Assembly (NCBI RefSeq): GCF_011808225.1 | Contig: NZ_SOYS01000002.1 | Span: 620,001 to 684,000, forward strand | DNA: 64,000 bases | Source of the DNA: Cedecea colo | GTDB taxonomy: Bacteria; Pseudomonadota; Gammaproteobacteria; Enterobacterales; Enterobacteriaceae | Direction of reading: 5' to 3' | The notes under the pieces: generated by a model | Database searches by the model: none | Seen by the model: the letters and a program-made list of their open reading frames with translations, nothing else | What the model was told of the DNA's origin: nothing | Part shown: positions 19,556 to 29,221 of the stretch, piece by piece | Layout: every line of letters begins with the position of its first letter | Position numbering within the stretch: the stretch's first letter is position 1 | Made by a program: the position numbers and the translations under genes

Positions 19556-19708
19556 CTTGCTGACGAACGGCCAGAAACGGAGTTTTTGGCCGTTCGGGGT
19601 AAACCAGATGACAGCATGCTTAGTTTTTAATCGTTCTGCTTTCAGCGGCCTTTAATCACGAAGTTCTTTGTCAATGGTCTTAGGGTAGCGCTGCTACCCT
19701 CATTTTTT
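19552..19708 (+). ncRNA. sroC: SroC-like small RNA from the gltI 3' region
   Basis: In E. coli and Salmonella, SroC is an Hfq-bound RNA cut from the gltI-gltJ intergenic transcript that acts as a sponge for GcvB. The same position here is a 339-base non-coding gap that ends in a strong terminator hairpin (8-bp stem AGGGTAGC/GCTACCCT at 19682-19700, then six T residues at 19703-19708). The 3' end is well supported by this terminator. The 5' end is a guess from the known length of about 150-160 bases and would be set by RNase E. A 17-base copy of the terminator half occurs at 19539-19555. Confidence 0.65.
19682..19708 (+). terminator. Terminator between gltI and gltJ (3' end of the SroC-like RNA)
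   Basis: An 8-bp perfect stem with a three-base loop and six T residues. Because gltJKL have no other obvious promoter here, read-through is expected; the hairpin would set a high gltI to gltJKL ratio. Confidence 0.85.
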
Positions 19709-19719
19709 CGGAGTCGTTT

Positions 19720-20460
19720 ATGTCTATAGACTGGAACTGGGGAATCTTTTTACAGCCCGCCCCGTTCGGCAACACCACCTATCTGGGCTGGATCTGGAAC
19801 GGCTTCCAGGTCACCGTCGCCCTTTCCATCACCGCATGGATCATTGCCTTTTTCGTCGGTTCTCTTTTTGGCATTCTCCGTACCGTTCCTAATCGCTGGC
19901 TTTCAGGCCTGGGCACGCTTTACGTTGAATTATTCCGTAATGTGCCTTTGATTGTTCAGTTCTTTACCTGGTACTTAGTGGTGCCGGAATTGCTGCCGGA
20001 AAATCTCGGCATGTGGTTTAAAGCTGAGCTGGATCCGAACGTACAGTTCTTCCTGTCGTCGATGATTTGTCTGGGCTTGTTCACCGCCGCTCGCGTCTGT
20101 GAACAGGTTCGTGCTGCCATCCAGTCGTTGCCTCGCGGGCAGAAAAACGCGGCGCTGGCAATGGGCCTGACGCTGTCGCAGGCGTATCGCTATGTCCTGC
20201 TGCCGAATGCGTATCGCGTGATCGTCCCGCCAATGACCTCTGAAATGATGAACCTGGTGAAAAACTCGGCCATCGCTTCCACCATCGGTCTGGTCGATAT
20301 GGCAGCCCAGGCCGGGAAACTGCTGGATTATTCAGCCCATGCTTATGAATCTTTTACGGCAATCACGCTCGCCTACGTGCTGATTAACGCCGTTATTATG
20401 CTGGTGATGTACGTGGTGGAACGCAAAGTTCGCCTGCCTGGCAATATGGGAGGCAAATAA
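19720..20460 (+). CDS. gltJ: Glutamate/aspartate ABC transporter permease GltJ
   Basis: One of two inner-membrane permeases that form the translocation path of the Glt importer. The 246-residue protein has about five membrane segments and the binding-protein-dependent permease (EAA) motif near residues 145-165 ([20 protein letters not shown] is the family text). GGAG at 19710-19713 precedes ATG 19720. The stop codon overlaps the gltK start (TAATG), so the two are translationally coupled and made in equal amounts. Confidence 0.97.
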   Translation: MSIDWNWGIFLQPAPFGNTTYLGWIWNGFQVTVALSITAWIIAFFVGSLFGILRTVPNRWLSGLGTLYVELFRNVPLIVQFFTWYLVVPELLPENLGMWFKAELDPNVQFFLSSMICLGLFTAARVCEQVRAAIQSLPRGQKNAALAMGLTLSQAYRYVLLPNAYRVIVPPMTSEMMNLVKNSAIASTIGLVDMAAQAGKLLDYSAHAYESFTAITLAYVLINAVIMLVMYVVERKVRLPGNMGGK

Positions 20461-21134
20461 TGTACGAGTTTGACTGGAGTTCAATTCTTCCGGCCATGCC
20501 TTACCTGATTCAGGGGCTGATTATTACCCTGAAAATCACCGTAACCGCCGTGGTTGTTGGTATCGTGTGGGGCACGCTGCTTGCCGTCATGCGTCTTTCA
20601 AGCTTTAAACCCGTCGCCTGGTTTGCCAGCGCTTACGTTAACGTTTTCCGCTCCGTGCCGCTGGTGATGGTGCTGCTGTGGTTCTATCTGGTGGTGCCAG
20701 GCTTTCTGCAAAAAGTGCTGGGCCTGTCGCCACAGACCGACATCCGCTTAATCTCCGCTATGGTTGCTTTTTCGATGTTCGAAGCCGCCTATTATTCTGA
20801 GATTATCCGGGCCGGTATCCAGAGCGTTTCTCGCGGACAGTCTAACGCTGCGCTGGCGTTAGGCATGACGCACTGGCAGTCGATGAAATTAATTATTCTG
20901 CCGCAGGCGTTCCGCGCCATGGTGCCGTTGCTGTTAACTCAGGGCATCGTGCTGTTCCAGGATACCTCGCTGGTGTATGTTTTAAGCCTCGCCGACTTCT
21001 TCCGCACCGCCTCCACCATTGGTGAACGTGACGGAACCCAGGTAGAAATGATCCTGTTTGCCGGCCTGGTCTATTTTGTTATCAGTCTTAGTGCCTCGCT
21101 GTTGGTCAGCTATTTGAAGAAAAGGACAGTGTAA
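20460..21134 (+). CDS. gltK: Glutamate/aspartate ABC transporter permease GltK
   Basis: The second permease of the importer; pairs with GltJ. The 224 residues contain about five membrane segments and the EAA loop ([19 protein letters not shown], about 122-140) that docks on the GltL ATPase. It starts in the gltJ stop codon and ends in the gltL start codon (TAATG at both junctions). There is nothing to set it apart from the E. coli protein. Confidence 0.97.
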   Translation: MYEFDWSSILPAMPYLIQGLIITLKITVTAVVVGIVWGTLLAVMRLSSFKPVAWFASAYVNVFRSVPLVMVLLWFYLVVPGFLQKVLGLSPQTDIRLISAMVAFSMFEAAYYSEIIRAGIQSVSRGQSNAALALGMTHWQSMKLIILPQAFRAMVPLLLTQGIVLFQDTSLVYVLSLADFFRTASTIGERDGTQVEMILFAGLVYFVISLSASLLVSYLKKRTV

Positions 21135-21859
21135 TGATTTCCCTGAAAAATGTTTCTAAATGGTATGGCCACTTTCAGGTGCTAACCGACTGCTCAACCG
21201 AGGTAAAAAAAGGCGAAGTGGTGGTGGTTTGCGGACCTTCTGGCTCAGGTAAGTCGACGTTAATTAAGACCGTTAACGGCCTGGAGCCGGTGCAACAAGG
21301 CGAAATTGTCGTTAACGGCACGCAGGTAAACAGTAAAAAAACGAACCTTGCCGAGCTGCGTTCCCACGTCGGCATGGTGTTCCAGCATTTTGAGCTGTTT
21401 CCTCACCTGTCGATTATTGAGAATCTGACGCTGGCGCAGGTCAAGGTGCTTAAGCGCAATAAAGCAGAGTCGCGTACAAAAGGCCTTAAGCTGCTTGAGC
21501 GTGTCGGCCTGACGGCCCATGCCGATAAATACCCGGCTCAGCTCTCTGGCGGTCAACAGCAGCGTGTGGCTATCGCGCGTGCGCTGTGCATGGACCCTGT
21601 AGCTATGCTTTTTGACGAACCGACATCGGCGCTAGATCCGGAAATGATCAACGAAGTGCTGGACGTTATGGTCGAACTGGCGCAGGAAGGAATGACGATG
21701 ATGGTGGTGACCCACGAAATGGGCTTTGCCCGCAAGGTGGCAAACCGCGTAATCTTTATGGACGAAGGCAAAATCGTCGAGGATTCGAATAAAGAAGACT
21801 TCTTTAACAATCCGCGGTCCGAGCGCGCGAAAGACTTCCTGGCGAAGATCCTGCACTAA
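21134..21859 (+). CDS. gltL: Glutamate/aspartate ABC transporter ATPase
   Basis: ATP-hydrolysing subunit of the importer on the cytoplasmic face. The 241 residues show Walker [10 protein letters not shown] (about 34-42), the signature [15 protein letters not shown] (about 136-150) and Walker [14 protein letters not shown] (about 157-168), then the switch His in VVTHEMGF. It is last in gltIJKL and followed after six bases by a bidirectional hairpin shared with ybeL. Confidence 0.98.
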   Translation: MISLKNVSKWYGHFQVLTDCSTEVKKGEVVVVCGPSGSGKSTLIKTVNGLEPVQQGEIVVNGTQVNSKKTNLAELRSHVGMVFQHFELFPHLSIIENLTLAQVKVLKRNKAESRTKGLKLLERVGLTAHADKYPAQLSGGQQQRVAIARALCMDPVAMLFDEPTSALDPEMINEVLDVMVELAQEGMTMMVVTHEMGFARKVANRVIFMDEGKIVEDSNKEDFFNNPRSERAKDFLAKILH

Positions 21860-21864
21860 ACAGA

Positions 21865-21895
21865 AAGCGCCTTCTGCAAAGAAGGCGCTTTTACC
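21865..21895. terminator. Bidirectional terminator between gltL and ybeL
   Basis: AAGCGCCTTC (21865-21874) pairs with GAAGGCGCTT (21881-21890). The plus-strand side runs into TTTT; the minus-strand side ends in a short T-containing tract. It is the only sequence between the two convergent genes. Confidence 0.8.
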
Positions 21896-22378
21896 TTACG
21901 GCTCAAAAGGCCGACGGTGAAACTGGTTGTGCCCGCATTTCGGGCAAACCGGCAGGACGTCCGGCGTATAGATAGCCAAATGAAAATGACAGTTCTCACA
22001 GACCAGATTTCCTAACCCGACAACCTCACCGCTGTGGTAAACGCCGTGATGATTAAGATCCTGGAAAACTTCCCGCCACTCTAACTGCGTTTTATCGGTG
22101 ATATCCGCCAGTTCCTGCCAGAGGCTTTCTTTAATTACGCGCATGAATACGCTGTCGGTAAACTCATCCTGGCTTTCGTTATAACTACGGGCAAACTCTT
22201 CCAGGTCGCGGCGTACCGCACGGGTGACTTCATCCACTTCCGTTTTGGTCAGCTCCCCGGTATCGTTCATGCGTTTGCGTGCGCTGGCGACCAGTCCATC
22301 AATATCGCGTTCCCCGCTGCGTAATCGTTCGGTGAGCGAGGCCACCAGTTCACGGTAAAATTGAGCAACCTTGTTCAT
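21896..22378 (-). CDS. ybeL: Zinc-ribbon protein YbeL (DUF1451 family)
   Basis: Conserved enterobacterial protein of unknown role. The 160 residues hold an N-terminal helical region rich in Arg and Glu (likely coiled coil, about 5-75) and a C-terminal four-Cys zinc ribbon (LVCENCHFHL and PVCPKCGHNQF, about 122-152). It is convergent with gltL and divergent from leuS. In E. coli this neighbourhood also contains rihA and hscC, which are missing here. Confidence 0.93.
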   Translation of the reverse strand: MNKVAQFYRELVASLTERLRSGERDIDGLVASARKRMNDTGELTKTEVDEVTRAVRRDLEEFARSYNESQDEFTDSVFMRVIKESLWQELADITDKTQLEWREVFQDLNHHGVYHSGEVVGLGNLVCENCHFHLAIYTPDVLPVCPKCGHNQFHRRPFEP

Positions 22379-22588
22379 CTTCTGTCTGCCTCCTTGAAGA
22401 GATTCCGGTATTCATGGTATGTAACCTGCTCTAATAGTAGACCTTAATCGGTCATCCCTTTGTCAGATTGTCCACAAGCCGCGTAAAAAAGCGCAAACGA
22501 GAAAAGGGCTTGAGGGGTGTCGAAAGGCTGTTTTGCCGCTGTCTTATCAGCTATGCTATGCGGATCTGAAACCTAATACGTTACAGGC

Positions 22589-22603
22589 TACAACTTGTAG
22601 CTG
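22589..22603 (+). other. Small hairpin in the leuS leader
   Basis: GCTAC (22588-22592) and GTAGC (22598-22602) flank five bases about 28 bases upstream of the leuS start. Neighbouring ACAG/TGT could extend the stem around a bulge. It may affect leuS translation; no regulator is known to me. Confidence 0.3.
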
Positions 22604-22630
22604 TCTTTCATTACAGGACCACTGGCCGCC

Positions 22631-25213
22631 ATGCAAGAGCAATACCGCCCGGAAGAGATAGAATCCAACGTACAGCTTCACTGGCAAGAGAAGCGTACCT
22701 TTGAAGTCACCGAAGACGAAGGCAAAGAGAAATACTACTGCCTGTCCATGCTCCCCTATCCTTCTGGCCGACTACATATGGGCCACGTCCGCAACTACAC
22801 CATTGGCGACGTTATCGCCCGCTACCAGCGTATGCTGGGTAAAAACGTTCTGCAGCCAATCGGCTGGGATGCGTTCGGCCTGCCTGCGGAAGGTGCCGCG
22901 GTAAAAAACCATACCGCACCCGCGCCGTGGACGTATGACAACATCAATTACATGAAGAACCAGCTCAAAACGCTGGGCTTCGGCTACGACTGGAGCCGCG
23001 AGCTGGCGACCTGCACGCCGGAATACTACCGTTGGGAACAGCAGTTCTTTGCCCAGCTGTATAACAAGGGGCTGGTCTACAAAAAAACGTCCGCCGTTAA
23101 TTGGTGCCCGCATGACCAGACCGTGCTGGCGAACGAACAGGTTATCGACGGCTGCTGCTGGCGCTGCGACACCAAAGTTGAGCGCAAAGAAATCCCGCAG
23201 TGGTTTATCAAAATCACCGCTTATGCGGACGAGCTGCTTAACGATCTGGATACGCTGGACCATTGGCCCGATCAGGTCAAAACCATGCAGCGCAACTGGA
23301 TTGGTCGCTCCGAAGGCGTGGAAATCACTTTCGACGTTGAAAACAGCGCGGAAAAGCTGAAGGTTTACACTACCCGCCCGGATACCTTTATGGGCGTGAC
23401 CTATCTTGCCGTCGCTGCCGGTCACCCGTTGGCCCAGCAGGCGGCGGTAAATAATCCGGCTCTGGCTGAATTTATCGAAGAATGCCGTAACACTAAGGTT
23501 GCCGAAGCTGAAATGGCAACCATGGAGAAAAAAGGCGTCGCCACCGGCATTAACGCTATTCATCCGCTGACCGGCGAAGCGGTTCCTGTTTGGGTCGCGA
23601 ACTTCGTGCTGATGGAATACGGCACCGGCGCGGTAATGGCGGTTCCTGGCCACGACCAGCGCGACTGGGAATTTGCCACCAAATATAGCCTGCAAATCAA
23701 ACCGGTTATTCTGAACGCAGACGGCAGCAAACCTGACCTGTCCGCGCAAGCAATGACTGAAAAAGGCACCCTGTTCAACTCTGGCGAGTTCGACGGCCTG
23801 GACTTCCAGAGCGCCTTTAACGCGATTGCTGACAAACTGGCAGCCAAAGGCGTCGGCGAACGTAAGGTTAACTACCGTCTGCGCGACTGGGGCGTTTCCC
23901 GTCAGCGTTACTGGGGCGCCCCAATCCCGATGGTCACGCTGGAAGACGGCACCGTAATGCCAACGCCAGAAGATCAGCTGCCGGTTATCCTGCCGGAAGA
24001 CGTGGTAATGGATGGCATCACCAGCCCAATCAAAGCCGATCCTGAGTGGGCGAAAACCACCGTTGACGGTAAGCCTGCGCTGCGTGAAACCGACACCTTC
24101 GACACCTTTATGGAGTCTTCCTGGTACTACGCGCGTTACACCTGCCCGCAGTACGACAAAGGCATGCTTGATGCTAAAGCAGCTAATTACTGGCTGCCGG
24201 TTGATATCTATATTGGCGGTATTGAACACGCCATCATGCACCTGCTCTACTTCCGCTTCTTCCACAAACTGATGCGCGACGCGGGCATGGTCACCTCAAA
24301 CGAGCCGGCTAAACAGCTTCTGTGTCAGGGTATGGTGCTGGCAGACGCCTTCTACTATACCGGCGTAAACGGCGAGCGTAACTGGGTCTCCCCGGTAGAT
24401 GCTATCGTTGAGCGCGACGAGAAAGGCCGCATTGTCAAAGCCTCTGACGCGCAGGGCCATGAACTGGTCTATGCTGGCATGAGCAAAATGTCGAAGTCGA
24501 AAAACAACGGCATCGACCCGCAGGTGATGGTGGAGCGCTACGGCGCGGATACCGTTCGTCTGTTTATGATGTTCGCCTCACCAGCAGATATGACGCTTGA
24601 GTGGCAGGAATCCGGCGTTGAAGGAGCTAACCGCTTCCTGAAACGCGTCTGGAGGCTGGCTTACGAGCACACCAGCCGTGGTGCCGCTCCTGCGCTGGAT
24701 GTAACAGCATTAAACGATGATCAAAAATCCCTGCGTCGCGACGTTCACAAAACTATCGCCAAAGTGAGCGATGATATCGGCCGTCGTCAGACCTTCAATA
24801 CCGCGATTGCCGCGGTTATGGAGCTGATGAACAAGCTGGCGAAGGCGCCGCAGGATGGCGACCAGGATCGCGCGTTGCTGAACGAAGCGCTGTTGGCCGT
24901 CGTGCGCATGCTGTATCCGTTCACGCCGCACGTCTGCTTCGATATGTGGCAGTCTCTGGGTGGCGAAGGCGATATTGATAACGCGCCGTGGCCGCAGGCT
25001 GATGAAAAAGCGATGGTGGAAGATTCTTTGCTGGTTGTCGTGCAGGTTAACGGCAAAGTGCGCGGCAAAATCACCGTCCCGGCTGATGCTACAGAGGCAC
25101 AGGTCCGTGAACGTGCGGGTCAGGAACATTTGGTAGCGAAGTATCTTGAGGGCGTAACCGTGCGTAAAGTGATTTACGTACCGGGTAAACTGCTGAACCT
25201 GGTTGTGGGCTAA
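22631..25213 (+). CDS. leuS: Leucyl-tRNA synthetase
   Basis: Charges tRNA-Leu and edits mischarged tRNA. The 860-residue protein is the E. coli length. It contains the class I HMGH motif ([11 protein letters not shown], about 46-56), a CP1 editing domain with [16 protein letters not shown] (about 245-260) and [15 protein letters not shown] (about 335-350), the KMSKS loop ([10 protein letters not shown], about 618-626) and a C-terminal anticodon-binding region. It starts at ATG 22631 and is first in the leuS-lptE-holA-nadD-cobC chain: the lptE gene begins 14 bases after its stop. Confidence 0.98.
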   Translation: MQEQYRPEEIESNVQLHWQEKRTFEVTEDEGKEKYYCLSMLPYPSGRLHMGHVRNYTIGDVIARYQRMLGKNVLQPIGWDAFGLPAEGAAVKNHTAPAPWTYDNINYMKNQLKTLGFGYDWSRELATCTPEYYRWEQQFFAQLYNKGLVYKKTSAVNWCPHDQTVLANEQVIDGCCWRCDTKVERKEIPQWFIKITAYADELLNDLDTLDHWPDQVKTMQRNWIGRSEGVEITFDVENSAEKLKVYTTRPDTFMGVTYLAVAAGHPLAQQAAVNNPALAEFIEECRNTKVAEAEMATMEKKGVATGINAIHPLTGEAVPVWVANFVLMEYGTGAVMAVPGHDQRDWEFATKYSLQIKPVILNADGSKPDLSAQAMTEKGTLFNSGEFDGLDFQSAFNAIADKLAAKGVGERKVNYRLRDWGVSRQRYWGAPIPMVTLEDGTVMPTPEDQLPVILPEDVVMDGITSPIKADPEWAKTTVDGKPALRETDTFDTFMESSWYYARYTCPQYDKGMLDAKAANYWLPVDIYIGGIEHAIMHLLYFRFFHKLMRDAGMVTSNEPAKQLLCQGMVLADAFYYTGVNGERNWVSPVDAIVERDEKGRIVKASDAQGHELVYAGMSKMSKSKNNGIDPQVMVERYGADTVRLFMMFASPADMTLEWQESGVEGANRFLKRVWRLAYEHTSRGAAPALDVTALNDDQKSLRRDVHKTIAKVSDDIGRRQTFNTAIAAVMELMNKLAKAPQDGDQDRALLNEALLAVVRMLYPFTPHVCFDMWQSLGGEGDIDNAPWPQADEKAMVEDSLLVVVQVNGKVRGKITVPADATEAQVRERAGQEHLVAKYLEGVTVRKVIYVPGKLLNLVVG

Positions 25214-25227
25214 GCGCAGGAGGAACC

Positions 25228-25848
25228 GTGCGACATCCCTTTATTACCTTGTTAGTTACTTTGGCGGTGCTTCTCACCGCCGGATGTGGGTTTCACCTAC
25301 GTGGCAGCACGCAGGTGCCCGATCAGCTGAAAACTCTGATCCTTAACTCCAGCGACCCTAACGGGCCGTTAACGCGTGAAATCCGCTCTCAGCTACGGCT
25401 AAACGGCGTGACCCTCGTTGAGGATACGAAAACCGGCGTTCGCAAAGATATTCCTTCGCTTCGCGTGCTGGGAAGCTCCTTGGGTAAAGATACCGCTTCT
25501 ATCTTCCAGGACGGTCGTACCGCGGAATATCAAATGGTGATGGTAGTCAGGGCGCAGGTCTTAATTCCAGGCCATGATATCTACCCGATCAGCGCCAAAG
25601 TGTATAAGTCATTCTTTGATAACCCGCTGACTGCCCTGGCGAAAGATGCCGAGCAGGATCTGCTTATCAAAGAGATGTACACCAACGCCGCGCAACAGTT
25701 GATTCGCAAACTGCTTTCTGTCCACGCAGCGGACGTTGCGGAAACAAACAAAGCTGAAGCAAACCCGGCTGACGGCGCAGCGGTTAACGCCGAAACGACC
25801 TCCGGTCGCGTCACCACTACGCTTCCGGCCACTGCCGGTAGCCAATGA
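25228..25848 (+). CDS. lptE: LPS-assembly lipoprotein LptE
   Basis: Outer-membrane lipoprotein that plugs the LptD barrel and helps insert lipopolysaccharide into the outer leaflet. The 206-residue precursor starts at GTG 25228 behind a strong SD (CAGGAGGA). It has a lipobox [10 protein letters not shown], with Cys near residue 19; no Asp follows at +2, so export to the outer membrane is expected. The C-terminal 30 residues are Ala/Thr-rich and low in complexity. Its stop overlaps the holA start (ATGA), as in E. coli. Confidence 0.95.
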   Translation: MRHPFITLLVTLAVLLTAGCGFHLRGSTQVPDQLKTLILNSSDPNGPLTREIRSQLRLNGVTLVEDTKTGVRKDIPSLRVLGSSLGKDTASIFQDGRTAEYQMVMVVRAQVLIPGHDIYPISAKVYKSFFDNPLTALAKDAEQDLLIKEMYTNAAQQLIRKLLSVHAADVAETNKAEANPADGAAVNAETTSGRVTTTLPATAGSQ

Positions 25849-26876
25849 TTCGGTTGTATCCTGAACAACTCCGCGCGCAGCTCAATGAAGGGCTGCGCGC
25901 GGCGTATTTGCTGCTTGGTAACGATCCTTTATTGTTACAGGAAAGTTATGATGCGGTGCGCCAGGCGGCCGTCGCTCAGGGCTTTGAAGAGCATCACCGG
26001 GTACAGATCGACACCAGCACAGACTGGCAGGCTTTATTCTCCATTTGTCAGGCGCTGAGCCTTTTCGCCAGCCGCCAGACTCTTCTGCTTCAGCTACCCG
26101 ATAACGGCCCGAATGCGGCTATCAATAGCCAACTGGAAACGCTTATCGGTCTGCTGCATGACGACATCCTGCTGCTGGTTCGTGGAAATAAGCTTACCAA
26201 AGCGCAAGAGAATGCCGCCTGGTATGCCCGACTGGCGGATCGTAGCGTGCTGGTGACCTGCCAGACACCGGAACACGCGCAGCTTCCGCGCTGGGTGTCG
26301 CTGCGTGCGAAACAGATGAACCTCGCGCTGGACGATGCGGCAAATCAGCTCCTTTGCTACTGCTATGAAGGTAATCTACTGGCCCTTTCCCAGGCGCTGG
26401 AACGGCTTTCGCTTATCTGGCCGGATGGAAAATTAACGCTGCCACGCGTAGAGCAGGCGGTAAGCGATGCGGCACATTTCACGCCGTTTCACTGGATTGA
26501 CGCCGTTCTTGGCGGAAAAAATAAGCGCGCCCTGCATATTTTGCAGCAGCTCAGGCTTGAAGCAAGCGAGCCGACGATCCTGCTGCGCACCATTCAGCGT
26601 GAACTGATGCAGCTGGTGAACCTCAAACGCCAGGCCGCGCATACGCCTTTGCGCACGCTATTTGACCAACAGCGGGTCTGGCAAAATCGTCGGGCGCTGG
26701 TTACCGAAGCCCTGAATCGCCTCAGCGTAGAGCAGCTTTACCAGGCCGTGCGCCTGTTAAGCCAGATTGAACTGACGCTAAAACAGGATTACGGGCAGTC
26801 GGTTTGGGCCGAGCTGGAAGGGCTTTCTTTGCTGCTGTGTCATTCTACCCTGCCGGAAATCTTTATTGATGGCTAG
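25845..26876 (+). CDS. holA: DNA polymerase III delta subunit
   Basis: Opens the beta sliding clamp as part of the gamma/tau clamp-loader complex. The 343-residue protein has the family text [16 protein letters not shown] near the N terminus and a C-terminal helical collar domain. It has an AAA-like fold but no Walker A, as is normal for delta. It is coupled to lptE upstream by a four-base overlap, and its stop overlaps the nadD start codon region. Confidence 0.96.
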   Translation: MIRLYPEQLRAQLNEGLRAAYLLLGNDPLLLQESYDAVRQAAVAQGFEEHHRVQIDTSTDWQALFSICQALSLFASRQTLLLQLPDNGPNAAINSQLETLIGLLHDDILLLVRGNKLTKAQENAAWYARLADRSVLVTCQTPEHAQLPRWVSLRAKQMNLALDDAANQLLCYCYEGNLLALSQALERLSLIWPDGKLTLPRVEQAVSDAAHFTPFHWIDAVLGGKNKRALHILQQLRLEASEPTILLRTIQRELMQLVNLKRQAAHTPLRTLFDQQRVWQNRRALVTEALNRLSVEQLYQAVRLLSQIELTLKQDYGQSVWAELEGLSLLLCHSTLPEIFIDG

Positions 26877-27525
26877 CCCAGTCCTTCCGCTGTGCGCGAT
26901 CTACGGCGGAACATTCGACCCGATCCATTACGGGCACCTGAAGCCCGTTGCCGCGCTGGCAACGCAGGTGGCGTTGCATCGGGTTACTATTATGCCAAAT
27001 AACGTTCCGCCGCATCGCCCTCAGCCTGAGGCCAATAGCCAACAGCGCAAGGCAATGGTGGAACTGGCGATTGCAGGAAATTCACTTTTCAAACTTGATG
27101 CGCGCGAACTGGCGCGATCCACGCCTTCTTATACCGTTGAGACGCTGGAAGAAGTGCGCGCCGAACAAGGCTCGCAGCAGCCTCTGGCTTTTATTATCGG
27201 TCAGGATTCGCTGCTGAGCCTGCAACGCTGGCATCGCTGGGAAAGCCTGCTCGATCTGTGTCATTTGCTGGTCTGCCAGCGTCCGGGTTACTCAGTTGCC
27301 ATGGACACGCCCGGGCAACAGCGCTGGCTGGACAGACACAGCACAACTTCGGTTGACGAATTGCATGCCGCCCCTGCCGGGAAAATTTATCTGGCACAAA
27401 CGCCAATGTATGACATTTCCGCCACCGCTATTCGCCAGCGGCTGGCGCAAAACCTGTCGTGCGGCGATCTTGTCCCTGCCCCGGTGCTGGCCTTTATCCA
27501 GCAACATAATTTGTATCAGCGATAG
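26869..27525 (+). CDS. nadD: Nicotinate-mononucleotide adenylyltransferase
   Basis: Makes deamido-NAD from nicotinate mononucleotide and ATP, an essential step of NAD synthesis. The nucleotidyltransferase motifs [14 protein letters not shown] (HxGH, about 9-22) and [10 protein letters not shown] (the ISSTxxR type, about 180) are present. I chose ATG 26869 ([18 protein letters not shown], 218 residues); TTG 26866 is one codon upstream and less likely. It overlaps the end of holA by eight bases and is two bases from cobC. Confidence 0.96.
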   Translation: MASPVLPLCAIYGGTFDPIHYGHLKPVAALATQVALHRVTIMPNNVPPHRPQPEANSQQRKAMVELAIAGNSLFKLDARELARSTPSYTVETLEEVRAEQGSQQPLAFIIGQDSLLSLQRWHRWESLLDLCHLLVCQRPGYSVAMDTPGQQRWLDRHSTTSVDELHAAPAGKIYLAQTPMYDISATAIRQRLAQNLSCGDLVPAPVLAFIQQHNLYQR

Positions 27526-27527
27526 CG

Positions 27528-28157
27528 ATGAAATTGTGGTTAGTGCGTCACGGAGAAACCCGGGCAAACCTTGATGGCTTATATAGCGGTATTTCGGAAA
27601 CGGAACTTACGGAGCTGGGCATAAACCAGGCGCTGGCCGTTGGGCACATGCTGCGCGGCGTCGCTTTCGAAAAAGTACTCTGTAGCGAACTGGGCCGGGC
27701 GCAGCATACGACAAGATTAATTCTGCAAGGGCGCGATATCCCCGTTGTCACCGAGCCACGCCTGAACGAAATGAATTTTGGCGACTGGGAAATGCGCCAT
27801 CATCGCTGCCTGCAACGTGAAGATGCGCAAAATTATGCCGCCTGGTGCAGCGACTGGCAAAACGTCATTCCGAAAAACGGCGAAGGTTTTCAGCGATTCA
27901 ATCAAAGAGTCAGCGAATTTAGCAGGTCGATAAAATTGCGCCAGCATAATGAAGAAAATATCCTGATTGTCAGCCATCAGGGCGTGCTGAGCTTGTTCCT
28001 CGCGACGTTGCTAAATATGCCGCCCGCTTCCCTGTGGCACTTTGCTATCGAACAGGGAACGTGGAGCGCGGTGGAGATCCATAACGACTTTGTCACGCTA
28101 AAAACGCTTAATAGCCGCGCGGAATACCTGACGCTGACAAAACCCCTGACGAGTTAA
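27528..28157 (+). CDS. cobC: Alpha-ribazole phosphatase-like phosphoglycerate-mutase family protein
   Basis: Histidine phosphatase; in Salmonella CobC removes phosphate from alpha-ribazole-5'-P (or adenosylcobalamin-5'-P) in late cobalamin assembly. The 209 residues have the RHGE motif (WLVRHGETRANLDG, His8 as nucleophile), a second catalytic His in VVSHQGVLSL (about 150) and FGDWEMRHH text typical of CobC. It lies two bases after nadD, as in E. coli, and ends the leuS-cobC chain. Confidence 0.93.
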   Translation: MKLWLVRHGETRANLDGLYSGISETELTELGINQALAVGHMLRGVAFEKVLCSELGRAQHTTRLILQGRDIPVVTEPRLNEMNFGDWEMRHHRCLQREDAQNYAAWCSDWQNVIPKNGEGFQRFNQRVSEFSRSIKLRQHNEENILIVSHQGVLSLFLATLLNMPPASLWHFAIEQGTWSAVEIHNDFVTLKTLNSRAEYLTLTKPLTS

Positions 28158-28343
28158 TCTTGTCAGCCATTGACACGGCACCTCAGGCTGTTATGCTCCG
28201 CTGCCATAATTTCCTGCCCGTAAGCATGACTTTTCGAAAACAGTTTTACAAAAATGGCGATGCAAACCAGGCCATCCGGTGGGATGATAGCCCACTTTGA
28301 GCGCCTCGCCGCCAATTTTCGGCCAGCTCAGCCAGCAATTAAG

Positions 28344-28349
28344 TATAAT
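28344..28349 (+). promoter_or_regulatory. Minus-10 element upstream of rsfS
   Basis: A perfect TATAAT about 50 bases upstream of the rsfS start. No good minus-35 element is seen at the usual distance. It probably drives the rsfS-rlmH-mrdA-mrdB-rlpA unit. Confidence 0.5.
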
Positions 28350-28400
28350 GGCTTTTGTTACGGGCCACATTGAACACTTTTATTCTCCCAGGGGGAACAC

Positions 28401-28718
28401 TTGCAGGGTAAAGCACTCCAGGATTTCATCGTTGATAAGATCGACGATCTCAAGGGCCAGGACATCATCGCGATTGATGTTCAGGGCAAATCAAGCATCA
28501 CCGATTGCATGGTTATTTGTACCGGCACCTCCAATCGCCACGTTATGTCCATCGCTGAACACGTTGTCGAGTCCGTTCGTAAAGAAGGTCTGGATGCGCT
28601 GGGCGTAAAAGGCATCAACGCGACCGACTGGGTAGTGGTGGACCTGGGCGAAGTTATCGTCCATGTGATGCAGGAAGAAAGCCGTCAGCTGTACGAACTG
28701 GAAAAGCTCTGGGGTTAA
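28401..28718 (+). CDS. rsfS: Ribosomal silencing factor RsfS
   Basis: Binds ribosomal protein L14 and blocks subunit joining in stationary phase or starvation. The 105-residue protein matches E. coli RsfS (YbeB) in length; family text [20 protein letters not shown] is split here as [10 protein letters not shown] and CMVICTGTS. Translation starts at TTG 28401 after the strong SD AGGGGG, as in E. coli. Three bases separate it from rlmH. Confidence 0.96.
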   Translation: MQGKALQDFIVDKIDDLKGQDIIAIDVQGKSSITDCMVICTGTSNRHVMSIAEHVVESVRKEGLDALGVKGINATDWVVVDLGEVIVHVMQEESRQLYELEKLWG

Positions 28719-28721
28719 TGA

Positions 28722-29192
28722 GTGAAGCTGCAACTGGTGGCGGTCGGAACTAAAATGCCTGACTGGGTGCAAACCGGTTTTACCGAGTACCTGCGTCGTT
28801 TTCCTAAAGACATGCCGTTTGAACTCGTTGAGATCCCGGCAGGAAAACGCAGCAAAAACGCTGATATCAAACGCATCCTCGATAAAGAAGGCGAAATGAT
28901 GTTGGCGGCAGCCGGTAAAGGCAACCGCATCGTCACCCTGGATATCCCCGGTCAGCCGTGGGATACGCCACATCTTGCCACCCAGCTTGAACGCTGGAAG
29001 CAGGATGGTCGTGATGTCAGCTTGTTGATTGGTGGTCCGGAAGGACTGGCTCCGGCCTGTAAAGCCGCCGCGGAACAGAGCTGGTCGCTTTCTACGCTGA
29101 CCCTGCCGCATCCGCTGGTGCGGGTTCTGGTGGCGGAAAGCCTTTATCGTGCCTGGAGCATAACGACCAATCATCCCTATCACCGTGAGTAA
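28722..29192 (+). CDS. rlmH: 23S rRNA pseudouridine-1915 N3-methyltransferase
   Basis: Methylates pseudouridine 1915 in helix 69 of 23S rRNA on assembled 70S ribosomes. The 156-residue SPOUT methyltransferase has the SAM-binding knot [10 protein letters not shown] (about 104-113) and the C-terminal text [13 protein letters not shown]. The start is GTG 28722, read as [15 protein letters not shown]. It lies between rsfS and mrdA, the conserved order. Confidence 0.96.
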   Translation: MKLQLVAVGTKMPDWVQTGFTEYLRRFPKDMPFELVEIPAGKRSKNADIKRILDKEGEMMLAAAGKGNRIVTLDIPGQPWDTPHLATQLERWKQDGRDVSLLIGGPEGLAPACKAAAEQSWSLSTLTLPHPLVRVLVAESLYRAWSITTNHPYHRE

Positions 29193-29221
29193 ACATCGAG
29201 CCTGGTAAAACAAACCTACGG

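Noticed and set aside
22772-24265. A 497-residue frame antisense to leuS
   Set aside because: It mirrors the codon pattern of leuS on the other strand, lacks a ribosome site and shows no domain. Similar long antisense frames opposite nagE, treZ, treY and glgX were rejected for the same reason.
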